Assembly (NCBI RefSeq): GCF_027587175.1
Contig: NZ_JAPCID010000031.1
Coordinates: 1-64,000 of the forward strand
From: Solirubrobacter deserti
GTDB taxonomy: Bacteria; Actinomycetota; Thermoleophilia; Solirubrobacterales; Solirubrobacteraceae
Direction of reading: 5' to 3'
DNA length: 64,000 nucleotides
Part shown: positions 34,647 through 43,337 of the stretch, piece by piece
Numbering within the stretch: position 1 is the first letter of the stretch
Layout of the letters: each line of letters starts with the position of its first letter
Program-made: the position numbers and the translations under genes
Notes under the pieces: model-generated
Database searches by the model: none
The model's input: only the letters and a program-made list of their open reading frames with translations
Told to the model about the DNA's origin: nothing

Positions 34647-35473
34647 GGCTCGACCTCGTGTGCCGGGACGAGTTGCACCTGACGCCGAGCGCGATCAGCA
34701 AGCGTGTCGCGCGGGGGACGCTGACGCGCCGCTATCCCGGCGTGTACTCCTACGGGCGCGGCGAGCTGTCCCCCGAAGCCGCGTGGATGGCGGCCGTGCT
34801 CGCCTGCGGTGAGGGCGCGGCGCTGGCTCACCTCTCCCTCGCTGAGCTGTTGCGTCTCTCGCGCTGGCCGGCCGAGGCCCCGCACGTCATCGTCCCGCGC
34901 CGTCACCGCCCGGTCGAAGGCATCACCCTCCATCACTGCCTCGGGCTCGACCCGCGCGACCTCACCGTCATCAACGGCATCCCCGCGACGACCGTCGCCC
35001 GGATGCTCGTGGATCTCGGCGCGACGCACACCGAGCACCAGGTCGCCTACGTCATCAACCAGGCCGCTTTCCGGCGCGTCTTCGACCGCGAGGCCACGCT
35101 GCGCGCGCGGGCCCGCGCGCACGGCCATCCCGGCACCGGCGTCTTGGCCCGCGCCCTCGCCCTCTACGAGTCCGGCAGCGCGGGGACCAAGAGCGCGCTG
35201 GAGGACCGCTTCCTCGAGCTGATGGCGGATCAGCCCGCGCCGCTGGTGAACACGGAGCACCTCGGCTACGAGATCGACTTCCGCTGGGAGCAGCGCAAAC
35301 TCGTCGTGGAGGTCGACGGAAACCACACGCGCCCGAAGGACCGGCGCAGCGACGCCGGTCGTGACCGCACCCTGCGCGCGGCGGGGTACACGGTCGTGCG
35401 GTTCACCGGCCCGGAGCTGCCGACCGCGCCCGCGCGGCTCGCGCCGTTCTTCGCTCAGCGGCCGACCGCGTAA
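34604..35473 (+). CDS. AbiEi-antitoxin-like / DUF559 nuclease-fold protein
   Basis: The ATG at 34604 (GTG 34601 is adjacent) gives 289 residues. The N-terminal half has an AbiEi-like winged-helix region (HLTPSAISKRVARGTLTRRYPGVYSYG). The C-terminal third matches the DUF559/Vsr-like PD-(D/E)xK pattern: SALEDRFLELM, YEIDFRWEQRKLVVEVDGNHTRPKDRRSDAGRDRTLRAAGYTVVRF in outline, with Glu, Asp and the Glu-x-Asp pair in place. No toxin partner (AbiEii) is adjacent. Function is unproven; the nuclease fold is a family-level inference. The first 15 codons lie within a palindromic element. A sister gene is at 63231-64000. Confidence 0.8.
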   Translation: MNKQVARGLVRTSPRLDLVCRDELHLTPSAISKRVARGTLTRRYPGVYSYGRGELSPEAAWMAAVLACGEGAALAHLSLAELLRLSRWPAEAPHVIVPRRHRPVEGITLHHCLGLDPRDLTVINGIPATTVARMLVDLGATHTEHQVAYVINQAAFRRVFDREATLRARARAHGHPGTGVLARALALYESGSAGTKSALEDRFLELMADQPAPLVNTEHLGYEIDFRWEQRKLVVEVDGNHTRPKDRRSDAGRDRTLRAAGYTVVRFTGPELPTAPARLAPFFAQRPTA

Positions 35474-37080
35474 CCCTGCATCCCGCGCGGGTTGGCTCCC
35501 GCGCGCAGCAGCCCGTCGGGGCGGCGCGAGATCGCGGAGAGGCGGCCCTGGGACCAGTCAACCGTGACTTCGACGGCGTGGCCGCGCGCCCCCAGCTCGC
35601 GCACCGTCTCCGCCGGCAGCCGCCCTTCGACGGTGACCGCCTTCAGCGCGACCTCGCGCGGGTGGAAGGAGCTCGGGAAGTGGTCGGTGTGGAACATCGG
35701 CGCGTCGATCGCCGCCTGCAGGTTCAGGCCGAAGACGGCATGGGCCAGGAAAAACTCGAGCGACCACTGGTCCTGCTGGTCGCCGCCGGGCGTGCCGAAC
35801 GCGAGCACGGTGCCGTCGTCGTGGACGGCCAGGCTCGGCGAGAGTGTCGTGCGCGGCCGCGCGCCCGGCCGCAGCGAAGACGGCAGCCCTTCCTCGAGCC
35901 AGAACATCTGCGCGCGCGTGCCGAGCGCGAAGCCGAGGCCGTCGATGCACGGGGAGGACTGGAGCCAGCCGCCGCTCGGCGTCGCGCTGACGAGGTTGCC
36001 GAAGCGGTCCGCGACGTCGAGGTGGCAGGTGTCGCCGCGCGTCGGCTCGGCGTCGCCCACCGCGCCCGTCCGCACGAATGGATAGCGCGGCGACGGACCG
36101 CCCGGCCGCAGCTCACCCGAGGCGTCAGCACCGATCAGTCCCCGGCGCTCGCGCGCGTACTCGTCCGACAGCAGCAGGTCGAGCGGGACCGGCGCGCTGT
36201 CGCCGTACCACGCGTCCCGGTCCGCGAACGCGAGCTTGGCGCCCTCGATCACGCGGTGCACGTGCTCGATGCCCAGGAACGGCCCGAGGTCGCCGTCGAG
36301 CAGCGCGAGCTGCTGCAGGAACACGGGTCCCTGGCCCCACGGGCCGGTCTTGAACACCGTCCAGGCGCCGAAGCGCCGCGCGACCGGCTCCTCGATCGTG
36401 GCCGCGTAGCGCGCGAGGTCGTCACCCGTCAGGAACCCGGCGGCCAGCGACTCCGCCACCCAGCCGCGGTACCAGGCGTCGCGCGCGGCGTCGATGCGCG
36501 CCTCCCGCGACAGGCCCGTGACGCGTGCGAGCCGCTCGTAGGTCTCCGCGAGCATCGGGTTGCGCAGGCGTCCGTCGACCGGCCGCCAGACACGCGCGGA
36601 GACCTCCCAGGACGGATCCATCCGCGCGATCGCGCCCACGATCCCGGGCGTGACCGGGAAGCCGTCGCGCGCGTAGGCGATCGCGAACGCGAGCACGTCC
36701 GCCAACTCCCAGGAGCCGAAGTCCCGCAGCAGCGTGCACCAGGCGTCGAACGCGCCCGGCACGCACGCCGCGTACGGCCCGATGCCCGGCACCAGGCTGA
36801 AGCCGAGCTCGCGGTAGGCGTCGATCGTCGCGGCCCCGGGCGCGGGCCCTTGCCCGCAGACCACGCGCACGCGGGTGCCGTCCCACAGCAGGATCGGCAG
36901 ATCGCCGCCCGGCCCGTTCATGTGGGGCTCGACGACCTGCAGCGCAAATCCGGCGGCGCAGGCGGCGTCGAACGCGTTCCCGCCGCGCTCGAGCACGGCC
37001 ATCCCGGCGGCGCTGGCGAGCCAGTGCGTCGAGGCGACCATCCCGAAGGTGCCGGAGAGCTCGGGCCGTGTGGTGAACAC
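35455..37080 (-). CDS. Gamma-glutamyltransferase family protein
   Basis: This 541-residue Ntn-hydrolase precursor begins VFTTRPELSGTFGMVASTHWLASAAGMAVLERGGNAFDAA, a typical opening, though without any signal peptide. The autoprocessing and catalytic threonine is at about residue 351 in EPTRGDTCHLDVADRFGNLVSATPSGG. FGTPGGDQQDQW contains the glycine pair that stabilises the transition state. Members hydrolyse or transfer gamma-glutamyl groups, classically from glutathione; actinobacteria use other thiols, so the substrate could be different. The GTG at 37080 is 27 bases from the divergent folD start. The 3' end overlaps the convergent DUF559-like gene by 19 bases. Confidence 0.88.
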   Translation of the reverse strand: MFTTRPELSGTFGMVASTHWLASAAGMAVLERGGNAFDAACAAGFALQVVEPHMNGPGGDLPILLWDGTRVRVVCGQGPAPGAATIDAYRELGFSLVPGIGPYAACVPGAFDAWCTLLRDFGSWELADVLAFAIAYARDGFPVTPGIVGAIARMDPSWEVSARVWRPVDGRLRNPMLAETYERLARVTGLSREARIDAARDAWYRGWVAESLAAGFLTGDDLARYAATIEEPVARRFGAWTVFKTGPWGQGPVFLQQLALLDGDLGPFLGIEHVHRVIEGAKLAFADRDAWYGDSAPVPLDLLLSDEYARERRGLIGADASGELRPGGPSPRYPFVRTGAVGDAEPTRGDTCHLDVADRFGNLVSATPSGGWLQSSPCIDGLGFALGTRAQMFWLEEGLPSSLRPGARPRTTLSPSLAVHDDGTVLAFGTPGGDQQDQWSLEFFLAHAVFGLNLQAAIDAPMFHTDHFPSSFHPREVALKAVTVEGRLPAETVRELGARGHAVEVTVDWSQGRLSAISRRPDGLLRAGANPRGMQGYAVGR

Positions 37081-37107
37081 GCGCGAAACGCTAGCCTGGC
37101 GCGGCGA

Positions 37108-37950
37108 ATGACGCTCATCGACGGCAAGGCGATCGCGCAGCAAGTACGCAACGAGGTCCGCGAGCAGGTCGCGGAGTGGGTCGCGGCCGGGCACGACGCT
37201 CCCGGGCTGGCGACGGTCCTGGTCGGCGACGACGCGGCCTCCGCCGTGTACGTCGGCAACAAGCAGAAGGCGTGCGCCGAGGTCGCCATCCAGGGCTTCG
37301 ACCACCGCCTGCCCGTGGACGCGACCGAGGACGACGTCAAGCGGCTCCTGCACGAGCTCAACGCTGACCCGAAGGTCAGCGGCATCCTGCTCCAGCTCCC
37401 GCCGCCCAAGCACCTCGACGGTCCCAAGCTCACGGAGGAGATCGCGCCCGGCAAGGACGTCGACGGCCTCACGCCGATCTCCACCGGCCTGCTGCACAAG
37501 AACCTCCCCGGTCTGCGCCCGTGCACGCCGCTCGGGTGCATGGAGCTGCTCAAGCGCCACGACGTCGACCTCCAGGGCGCCGAAGCCGTCGTCGTCGGCC
37601 GCTCCGACCTCGTCGGCAAGCCGATCAGCGCGCTGCTGCTGCAGGCCAACGCCACCGTCACCACCGCTCACTCGCGCACCCGAGACCTCGACGAGGTCTG
37701 TCGCCGCGCGGACGTCCTGGTCGCCGCGGTCGGCGTCGCGCACCTGATCAAGGGTGACTGGGTCAAGGAGGGCGCCGCCGTGATCGACGTCGGCATGAAC
37801 CGCCTCGACGGCAAGCTCACCGGCGACGTAGAGTTCGACTCCGCCGTCGAGCGCGCCGGGCTGATCACGCCGGTGCCGGGCGGCGTGGGTCCGTTGACCG
37901 TCGCGATGCTGCTCCGGAACACGCTCCAGGCCGCGAAGGATGCGGCGTAG
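37108..37950 (+). CDS. folD: Bifunctional methylenetetrahydrofolate dehydrogenase/cyclohydrolase
   Basis: FolD interconverts 5,10-methylene-, methenyl- and 10-formyl-tetrahydrofolate with NADP. The 280-residue product shows the family motifs: AVYVGNKQKACAEVAI (with the catalytic Lys of YxxxK), ILLQLPPPKHLD, KDVDGLTPIS, PCTPLGCMELL, VVVGRSDLVGKPISALLL and TPVPGGVGPLTVAMLLRNT. The start fits the family N-terminus (MTLIDGKAIAQQVRNEV). It is divergent from the gamma-glutamyltransferase gene and overlaps the next membrane-protein gene by 11 bases. Confidence 0.96.
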   Translation: MTLIDGKAIAQQVRNEVREQVAEWVAAGHDAPGLATVLVGDDAASAVYVGNKQKACAEVAIQGFDHRLPVDATEDDVKRLLHELNADPKVSGILLQLPPPKHLDGPKLTEEIAPGKDVDGLTPISTGLLHKNLPGLRPCTPLGCMELLKRHDVDLQGAEAVVVGRSDLVGKPISALLLQANATVTTAHSRTRDLDEVCRRADVLVAAVGVAHLIKGDWVKEGAAVIDVGMNRLDGKLTGDVEFDSAVERAGLITPVPGGVGPLTVAMLLRNTLQAAKDAA

Positions 37951-38320
37951 CGAGCCGATCGCGGGGCTCGGTGGCGTCGCCCTGATCGTGGCGGCGCTGC
38001 TGCACTGGGGCGAGGATATGGGCGCGGTCCAGGCCGTCGTCCTGATCGGCTTCGGGCTGCTGTTCCTCGCCGTGCCGGTGGTCGCGCTGGCCACCTCCGG
38101 CCCGTCGAAGGCGGTCGGCACCGCCGTGCTGGCGAGCGCGTTCGGCTGGGTCCCGCTGCTGATCGGTCTCGTGCAGCTGGTGTTCGGCGACGGCGGCTGG
38201 GTGACGCCGCTGGCCGCGCTCGTCGGCTGGGTCGGGTCCTGGCTGTCGCTGCGCGACGAGTCCACACCGGGCGCGACCACGCCGGACGTCCCCCGCCGGC
38301 CGGCGCCGGATGTGGTCTAG
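37940..38320 (+). CDS. Small membrane protein with RDESTPG tail, tandem member 1
   Basis: The 126-residue protein has four hydrophobic segments and ends WLSLRDESTPGATTPDVPRRPAPDVV. The same tail (WLSVRDESTPGAAGPDVPRR) ends the third protein of this tandem set. No enzymatic motif is visible. It overlaps folD by 11 bases and the next gene by 11 bases. The function is unknown; a soluble tail after the last membrane span suggests docking to a common partner. Confidence 0.65.
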   Translation: MRRSEPIAGLGGVALIVAALLHWGEDMGAVQAVVLIGFGLLFLAVPVVALATSGPSKAVGTAVLASAFGWVPLLIGLVQLVFGDGGWVTPLAALVGWVGSWLSLRDESTPGATTPDVPRRPAPDVV

Positions 38321-38717
38321 GCTCGCCGCCGCGTTCGGCGGTACCGCGCTGCTGGGCTCGCTCTGGCTCGACTGGTATACGTTCGGCGAATCGACGGGCT
38401 GGACCCACTACGCGCCCGACGAGGAGGGGGGAATCCACGTCCTCGTCGGCGCGGACACGTTGTCCGCCTGGTCGCTGTTCGGCGCGGTCGACATGGTCCT
38501 CGCGCTGATCGCCGGCGCCGCGCTCGTGGCCGCCGTGTGGCCCCGGGTGGCCCGCGTCGTGTGGGCGCTGGGCGTGGTGGCGGTCGTCCTCGTCGGGTTC
38601 CGGGGCGTCGTGCCGCCGCTCGACTGGCTCACTGCGAGCACCGGCGCGTTCGTCGCCCTCGCGGGTGCCGTGATGGTCTTCGCGGGGGCGTGGGCGGCGA
38701 GACGTGAAGTGGTCTAG
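38310..38717 (+). CDS. Small membrane protein, tandem member 2
   Basis: The 135-residue protein begins MWSRLAAAFGGTALLGSLWLDWY, closely matching the start of the following protein (KWSRAFALLGGAALLGSLWLSWY). It has four hydrophobic segments and a short basic end (AARREVV), lacking the RDESTPG tail. The gene overlaps both neighbours; at each junction the ten bases GTGGTCTAGG encode the end of one protein (VV-stop) and the start of the next (WSR). It is a duplicate of unknown function. Confidence 0.65.
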   Translation: MWSRLAAAFGGTALLGSLWLDWYTFGESTGWTHYAPDEEGGIHVLVGADTLSAWSLFGAVDMVLALIAGAALVAAVWPRVARVVWALGVVAVVLVGFRGVVPPLDWLTASTGAFVALAGAVMVFAGAWAARREVV

Positions 38718-39534
38718 GGCATTCGCGCTGCTTGGCGGCGCCGCGCTGCTCGGCTCGCTCTGGCTGTCGTGGTATGAGCGGTTCGAGCGCTCGGACGCGG
38801 CGTTCATCGTCACGCGCGGCGCCAACGACACCGAGTCCGTGTCGCTGCTCGGCATGAGGGAGCTCGACGGCGTGGCGGCATGGTCCGCGTTCACCGCCAC
38901 CGATGTCGTGCTCGCGACCCTCGCGCTGGCGACGCCGGTGATCGCCTGGCGCCGACCGTCTGCGGCGCCGCTGTTCGGGGCGCTCGCGCTCGCCCTCGTC
39001 GTGTTCCGGCTGATCGAGCCGCCGGGCCCGCCGGTCGAGCACACGCTGGCAATAGGCGCCGGCGTCGCGCTCGCGGGCGCGGTCGCCCTGTGCGGCCCGT
39101 ACGCGCGCTACGCGGGCGCGCCACTGCTGATCGCCGCGCTGTGGATGCCGTGGTACGCCGCGGACGTCGAGCCGCCGCCGGACGTCGGCAACCTCGCCGC
39201 GCCGGAGCTCGCGGCCGTTCTGGGCAGCGGGGAGGGCGTCGAACTCGCGCTCTCCACGCCGTGGACGCTGTTCACGCTCACGGCGGTCGGCCTGGCGATC
39301 CTGGCGCTGGCCGCGCTCACGCGCATCCGCCGCGTCGCTCCCACTGCCGGCGCGCTGGCCACCCTGCTCGTCGCGGCGCGGCTCGCCTTCCCGCCCGAGG
39401 CGCTCGAACCCCGCGCGGGTGCCTTCATCGCCCTCGGCGCGGCGCTGCTCGCATGGACCGGCGCCTGGCTCAGCGTCCGTGACGAGTCGACTCCGGGCGC
39501 CGCCGGGCCGGACGTCCCGCGCCGCGCCGCCTAA
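38704..39534 (+). CDS. Membrane protein with RDESTPG tail, tandem member 3
   Basis: The 276-residue protein (GTG start) has about eight hydrophobic segments, roughly twice member 2, with a second internal LLIAALWMPWYAAD unit that echoes the N-terminal SLWLSWY unit. This suggests fusion or internal duplication. It ends GAWLSVRDESTPGAAGPDVPRRAA, the tail shared with member 1. It overlaps member 2 by 14 bases and precedes gatC by 11 bases. No known function. Confidence 0.65.
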   Translation: MKWSRAFALLGGAALLGSLWLSWYERFERSDAAFIVTRGANDTESVSLLGMRELDGVAAWSAFTATDVVLATLALATPVIAWRRPSAAPLFGALALALVVFRLIEPPGPPVEHTLAIGAGVALAGAVALCGPYARYAGAPLLIAALWMPWYAADVEPPPDVGNLAAPELAAVLGSGEGVELALSTPWTLFTLTAVGLAILALAALTRIRRVAPTAGALATLLVAARLAFPPEALEPRAGAFIALGAALLAWTGAWLSVRDESTPGAAGPDVPRRAA

Positions 39535-39545
39535 GATCAGCGGCA

Positions 39546-39833
39546 ATGCTCAGCAGCGACCAGGTTCTCCATGTCGCCCGCCTTGCCCGCCTCGAGCTCA
39601 CCCCCGAGGAGGTCGAGCGCTTCGGCGGCGAACTCTCCAAAGTCCTTGACCACATCGAGCTGATCGGTCAGCTCGAGCTGGAAGACGTCCCGCCGACCTC
39701 GCACGTGATCGACGTCGAGAACGCGCTCCGCGCCGACGAGCCGCGGCCGTCGATGCCGGTCGAGCGCGCGCTCGAGAGCGCTCCGGACGCCGCCGAGGGC
39801 GGCTTCCGCGTCCCGAGCCCAGGCGCCTCATGA
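39546..39833 (+). CDS. gatC: Asp-tRNA(Asn)/Glu-tRNA(Gln) amidotransferase subunit C
   Basis: The 95-residue subunit stabilises the GatA-GatB complex that converts misacylated Glu-tRNA(Gln) and/or Asp-tRNA(Asn) to the amide forms. Family features are LSSDQVLHVARLARLELTPEEVERF at the start, then LSKVLDHIELIGQLELEDVPPTSHV and the C-terminal GGFRVPSP. The stop overlaps gatA as ATGA. Confidence 0.95.
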   Translation: MLSSDQVLHVARLARLELTPEEVERFGGELSKVLDHIELIGQLELEDVPPTSHVIDVENALRADEPRPSMPVERALESAPDAAEGGFRVPSPGAS

Positions 39834-41239
39834 TCGAGCTCACCGCCAAGCAGGCCGCGGACGCGATCCGCTCCGGCGACCTGGACGCGAACGAGTACTT
39901 CGAGTTCTACCGGCAGCGAGCCGCGTCGGACCCGTACAACTCGTACACCTGGGTCGCCGAGAAGGCGCCGGAGATCGACACGCGCAAGCCGTTCGCGGGC
40001 GTGCCGATCGCGATCAAGGACCTCTTCTGCACCGAGGGCATCCCCAGCCAGGCCGGCTCGAAGATCCTCGAGGACTATCGCCCGCCCTACACGGCCACCA
40101 GCGTCGACAGGCTCACGACGCACGCCGGCGGCACGCTGCTGGGCAAGACCAATCAGGACGAGTTCGCCATGGGCTCGTCCACCGAGAACTCGGCCTACGG
40201 GCCCACGCTGAACCCGTGGGACACGAGCCGCGTCCCGGGGGGCAGCAGCGGCGGCTCGGCGGCCGTCGTCGCCGGGGCGACCGCGCCGTGGTCGATCGGC
40301 ACCGACACCGGCGGCTCGATCCGCCAGCCCGCCGCGCTCACCGGCATCGTCGGCCTCAAGCCCACGTACGGTGCGATCTCCCGCTACGGCATGATCGCCT
40401 TCGCGTCGTCGCTGGATCAGGCGGGCCCGTTCACGCGCGACGTCACCGACAGCGCGATGCTGCTGTCCGCGATGGTCGGCGCCGACCCGTGCGACCAGAC
40501 GAGCCTCGGCCTCCCGGAGCCCGTGCGGATCCCGACCGCGAACGACCTCAAGGGCATCCGCCTGGGCGTGCCGGAGGAGCTCGCAGGGGAGGGCATCGAG
40601 GACGGCGTGCTGAAGGCGTTCAACGACACGCTGGAGCTGGCCAAATCGCTGGGCGCGACCGTCGAGACCACGCACCTGCCGCACGCGCCGCACGGCCTCG
40701 CCGCGTACTACCTGATCGCGCCCGCCGAGTGCTCGTCCAACCTCGCGCGCTACGACGGCGTCCGCTACGGCTTCCGCAAGTCGGGCGCCAGCACGCTGAT
40801 CGACATGTACACGCAGACGCGTGAGGCGGGCTTCGGGGCGGAGGTCAAGCGCCGCATCATGCTCGGCACCTACGCGCTGAGCTCGGGCTACTACGACGCC
40901 TACTACGGCCGCGCGCAGAAGGTCCGCACGCTGATCTCGCAGGACTTCAAGAACGCCTGGGACAAGTTCGACTTCATCGTCACCCCGACGGCCCCGGGCG
41001 TCGCGTTCGAGCTCGGCTCCAAGACCGCCGACCCGCTCGCGATGTATCTCAACGACTTCTGCACCGTGCCGATGTCGCTCGCCGGCATCCCCGCGATCTC
41101 GATCCCGAACGGTCTGTCCGAAGGGCTCCCGGTCGGCTTCCAGATCGCCGGCCCGGCGTTCAGCGAGAATCGCATCCTGGACGCGGCGCTCGCGCTCGAG
41201 AAGGCGATCGGATTCGACGCAAGCAAGGCGTACGCATGA
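39830..41239 (+). CDS. gatA: Asp/Glu-tRNA amidotransferase subunit A
   Basis: The 469-residue amidase subunit releases ammonia from glutamine. The Ser-cisSer-Lys triad is recognisable: Lys63 in VPIAIKDLFCTEG, a serine in the VPGGSSGGSAA loop (near 137) and the nucleophile in DTGGSIRQPAA (near 163). The amidase-signature block is complete and the length is normal. It is translationally coupled to gatC and gatB by 4-base overlaps. Confidence 0.96.
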   Translation: MIELTAKQAADAIRSGDLDANEYFEFYRQRAASDPYNSYTWVAEKAPEIDTRKPFAGVPIAIKDLFCTEGIPSQAGSKILEDYRPPYTATSVDRLTTHAGGTLLGKTNQDEFAMGSSTENSAYGPTLNPWDTSRVPGGSSGGSAAVVAGATAPWSIGTDTGGSIRQPAALTGIVGLKPTYGAISRYGMIAFASSLDQAGPFTRDVTDSAMLLSAMVGADPCDQTSLGLPEPVRIPTANDLKGIRLGVPEELAGEGIEDGVLKAFNDTLELAKSLGATVETTHLPHAPHGLAAYYLIAPAECSSNLARYDGVRYGFRKSGASTLIDMYTQTREAGFGAEVKRRIMLGTYALSSGYYDAYYGRAQKVRTLISQDFKNAWDKFDFIVTPTAPGVAFELGSKTADPLAMYLNDFCTVPMSLAGIPAISIPNGLSEGLPVGFQIAGPAFSENRILDAALALEKAIGFDASKAYA

Positions 41240-42663
41240 GCACCGAGTACGAACCCGTCATCGGGCTGGAGATCCACGTCCAGCTCAAGACCCGCACGAA
41301 GATGTTCTGCGGGTGCGAGCTCAGCTTCGGCGAGGAGCCCAACACACGCACCTGCCCGATCTGCCTCGGCCTGCCCGGGACGCTGCCGGTGACCAACGCC
41401 CAGGCCGTCCAGTACGGGATCATGATGGGCCTCGCGCTGGGCTGCGAGATCGCGCCGCGGTCGATCTTCCACCGCAAGAACTACTTCTATCCCGATCTGG
41501 CGAAGGGCTACCAGATCTCCCAGTACGACATCCCCCTGTGCCTGGGCGGGCGGCTGGGCGACGTGCGCATCCACCGCATCCACCTCGAGGAGGACGCGGC
41601 CAAGCTCGTCCACGTCGGCGCGTCGGGCCGCATCCACGGGAGCGAAGCCTCCGTCGTGGACTACAACCGCGGCGGCACGCCGCTCGCGGAGATCGTCACC
41701 GAGCCGGACCTCCGCAGCGCCGAGCAGGCGCGCGACTGGCTGCAGCTGCTGCGCGAGACGCTGCGCCAGCTGGGCGTGAGCGACGTGAACATGGAGGAGG
41801 GGTCGCTGCGCTGCGACGCCAACGTCTCCATCCGCCCCAAGGGCACGCACGCGCTGGGCACCAAGACCGAGCTCAAGAACATGAACTCGTTCCGGTACGT
41901 GATGCAGGGCATCAACGCCGAGATCGCGCGCCAGACCGCCCTGCTGGAGTCCGGCGAGTCCGTCACGCAGGAGACCCTGCACTTCGACCCGGTGTCCGGC
42001 CGCATCTCCTCGCTGCGCAGCAAGGAAGAGGCGCACGACTACCGCTACTTCCCGGAGCCCGACCTCGTCCCGATCGTCCCGACGCCCGAGATGATGGCCG
42101 CCGCCGAGGCCGCCATCCCCGAGCTCCCGGCCGACCGCGAGGCCCGCTACGAGTCCGACTTCGGCATCCCGACCGACACCGCGCACCTGTTCGCGTACGA
42201 GCCCACCTGGGGCACGTACTTCGAGCGCGTCGCGGTCGAGGGCAACCGCGACGCCAAGGCCGCCGCCATCTGGGTCACCGAGCTGCGCACGCGCCTGGGC
42301 GCCGACGCCGACCCGCACAAGTCCGCGGTCGTCCCCGCCCAGCTGGCGGCCCTCGCCGCTCTCGTCGCCGCCAAGAAGGTCACGGCCGGCTCGGCCCGCA
42401 CCGTCCTCGACAAGATGGTCGAGACCGGCGACCACCCGGACCGGATCGCCGAGGCCGAGGGCCTGACCGTCATGGAGGACTCGGGCGAGCTCTCCCAGAT
42501 CGTCGCCAAGGTCATCTCCGAGAACCCGGACGTGGTCGAGAAGGTCCGCGGCGGCAACGCCAAGGCCATGGGCGCGCTCGTCGGCCCGATCATGCGCGAG
42601 ACCAAGGGCCGCGCCGACGGCGGCGAAGTCAACCGCCTCCTGCGCGAGCAGCTCGGCGTCTGA
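41236..42663 (+). CDS. gatB: Asp/Glu-tRNA amidotransferase subunit B
   Basis: The 475-residue subunit binds the misacylated tRNA, phosphorylates the acyl group with ATP and completes transamidation. Signatures are YEPVIGLEIHVQLKTRTKMFCGC, FCGC..CPICLGLPGTLPV zinc-like cysteines, FYPDLAKGYQISQYD and SLRCDANVSIRP. The C-terminal helical and YqeY-like tRNA-binding region ends MRETKGRADGGEVNRLLREQL. Presence of GatCAB implies that glutaminyl-tRNA, and possibly asparaginyl-tRNA, is made indirectly. Confidence 0.96.
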   Translation: MSTEYEPVIGLEIHVQLKTRTKMFCGCELSFGEEPNTRTCPICLGLPGTLPVTNAQAVQYGIMMGLALGCEIAPRSIFHRKNYFYPDLAKGYQISQYDIPLCLGGRLGDVRIHRIHLEEDAAKLVHVGASGRIHGSEASVVDYNRGGTPLAEIVTEPDLRSAEQARDWLQLLRETLRQLGVSDVNMEEGSLRCDANVSIRPKGTHALGTKTELKNMNSFRYVMQGINAEIARQTALLESGESVTQETLHFDPVSGRISSLRSKEEAHDYRYFPEPDLVPIVPTPEMMAAAEAAIPELPADREARYESDFGIPTDTAHLFAYEPTWGTYFERVAVEGNRDAKAAAIWVTELRTRLGADADPHKSAVVPAQLAALAALVAAKKVTAGSARTVLDKMVETGDHPDRIAEAEGLTVMEDSGELSQIVAKVISENPDVVEKVRGGNAKAMGALVGPIMRETKGRADGGEVNRLLREQLGV

Positions 42664-42678
42664 AGCAGCATCGCTGAC

Positions 42679-42703
42679 GGGCCTCGCGCTCAGCGCGAGG
42701 CCC
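42679..42703. terminator. Bidirectional hairpin terminator
   Basis: GGGCCTCGCGC (42679-42689) pairs perfectly with GCGCGAGGCCC (42693-42703) around TCA. It lies between gatB and the convergent minus-strand gene, whose last codons it includes, so it could stop transcription from both sides. Confidence 0.75.
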
Positions 42704-43337
42704 CGGACGGCGAGCGCCGCAGGTGCTCGAGCTCGCCGTTGCGCACGCGGGCGACGAACGCGCGCCCCGCTGCCGGATCAGCGAGGAAGCCCTCGAAGGT
42801 CGCGCCGTCGACCTCGTACCACTCGGACCACTCGACCGCCGAGTGGGAGACCGCGACCGACACGAAGGTCCGCCCCGAGACGCGGTCGCGCTCGAGGGCG
42901 AAGCGCTCTTCCCGGTCGATGCGGACCGCATCCAGCGCTGCCGGATCGACGTGCGCCTGCCGGCGCAGCTGCTCGCGCTCGGACCACCGGCGGACGGCCT
43001 GCTCGCCGAAGAGCGGGTTCTCCCAGCGGCCACCCGTGAGGGCGTCGAGCGTGCGGGTGTGCAGCGCCCAGCCGAGGTTCAGGCCGAACGACGTCTTCGT
43101 CACGGCGGTCAGGAAGTCGGTCGTGGTCCACACGGGCGCGACGAGCAGCACGCATTCGGCGACCGTCGTCCGCACGTGGCCGCTGTTGAACAGGAACTCG
43201 GCGTGCCCGTCGGCTACGTGGGTCTCGTCCCTCCACACGTCGTTCGCGGCGGCCGCCCATGCGGCCACGACCTGTGCATCGGTGACGCCCACGGGCAGCG
43301 ACGACCAGAAGGTGGCCTCGGCCGACGTGAGTGACAT
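42690..43337 (-). CDS. Uncharacterised protein at the end of a two-component operon
   Basis: The 215-residue soluble protein has no signal peptide or membrane span. It is rich in tryptophan (WSSLP, VWRDE, WTTTDF, GWALHTRTL, RRWSERE, EWSEWYE), which suggests a compact globular domain. I recognise no family. The ATG overlaps the stop of the response-regulator gene (TGATG), so it belongs to the kinase-regulator operon and may take part in, or respond to, the same signal. Confidence 0.6.
   Translation of the reverse strand: MSLTSAEATFWSSLPVGVTDAQVVAAWAAAANDVWRDETHVADGHAEFLFNSGHVRTTVAECVLLVAPVWTTTDFLTAVTKTSFGLNLGWALHTRTLDALTGGRWENPLFGEQAVRRWSEREQLRRQAHVDPAALDAVRIDREERFALERDRVSGRTFVSVAVSHSAVEWSEWYEVDGATFEGFLADPAAGRAFVARVRNGELEHLRRSPSGASR

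Noticed and set aside
34604-35473. Complete AbiEi/AbiEii toxin-antitoxin system
   Set aside because: Neighbouring genes encode a small membrane protein and a gamma-glutamyltransferase; no nucleotidyltransferase toxin is present.
35578-37107. Long plus-strand extension upstream of folD
   Set aside because: It runs antisense to the gamma-glutamyltransferase gene and has composition typical of a shadow frame. FolD similarity begins exactly at ATG 37108.
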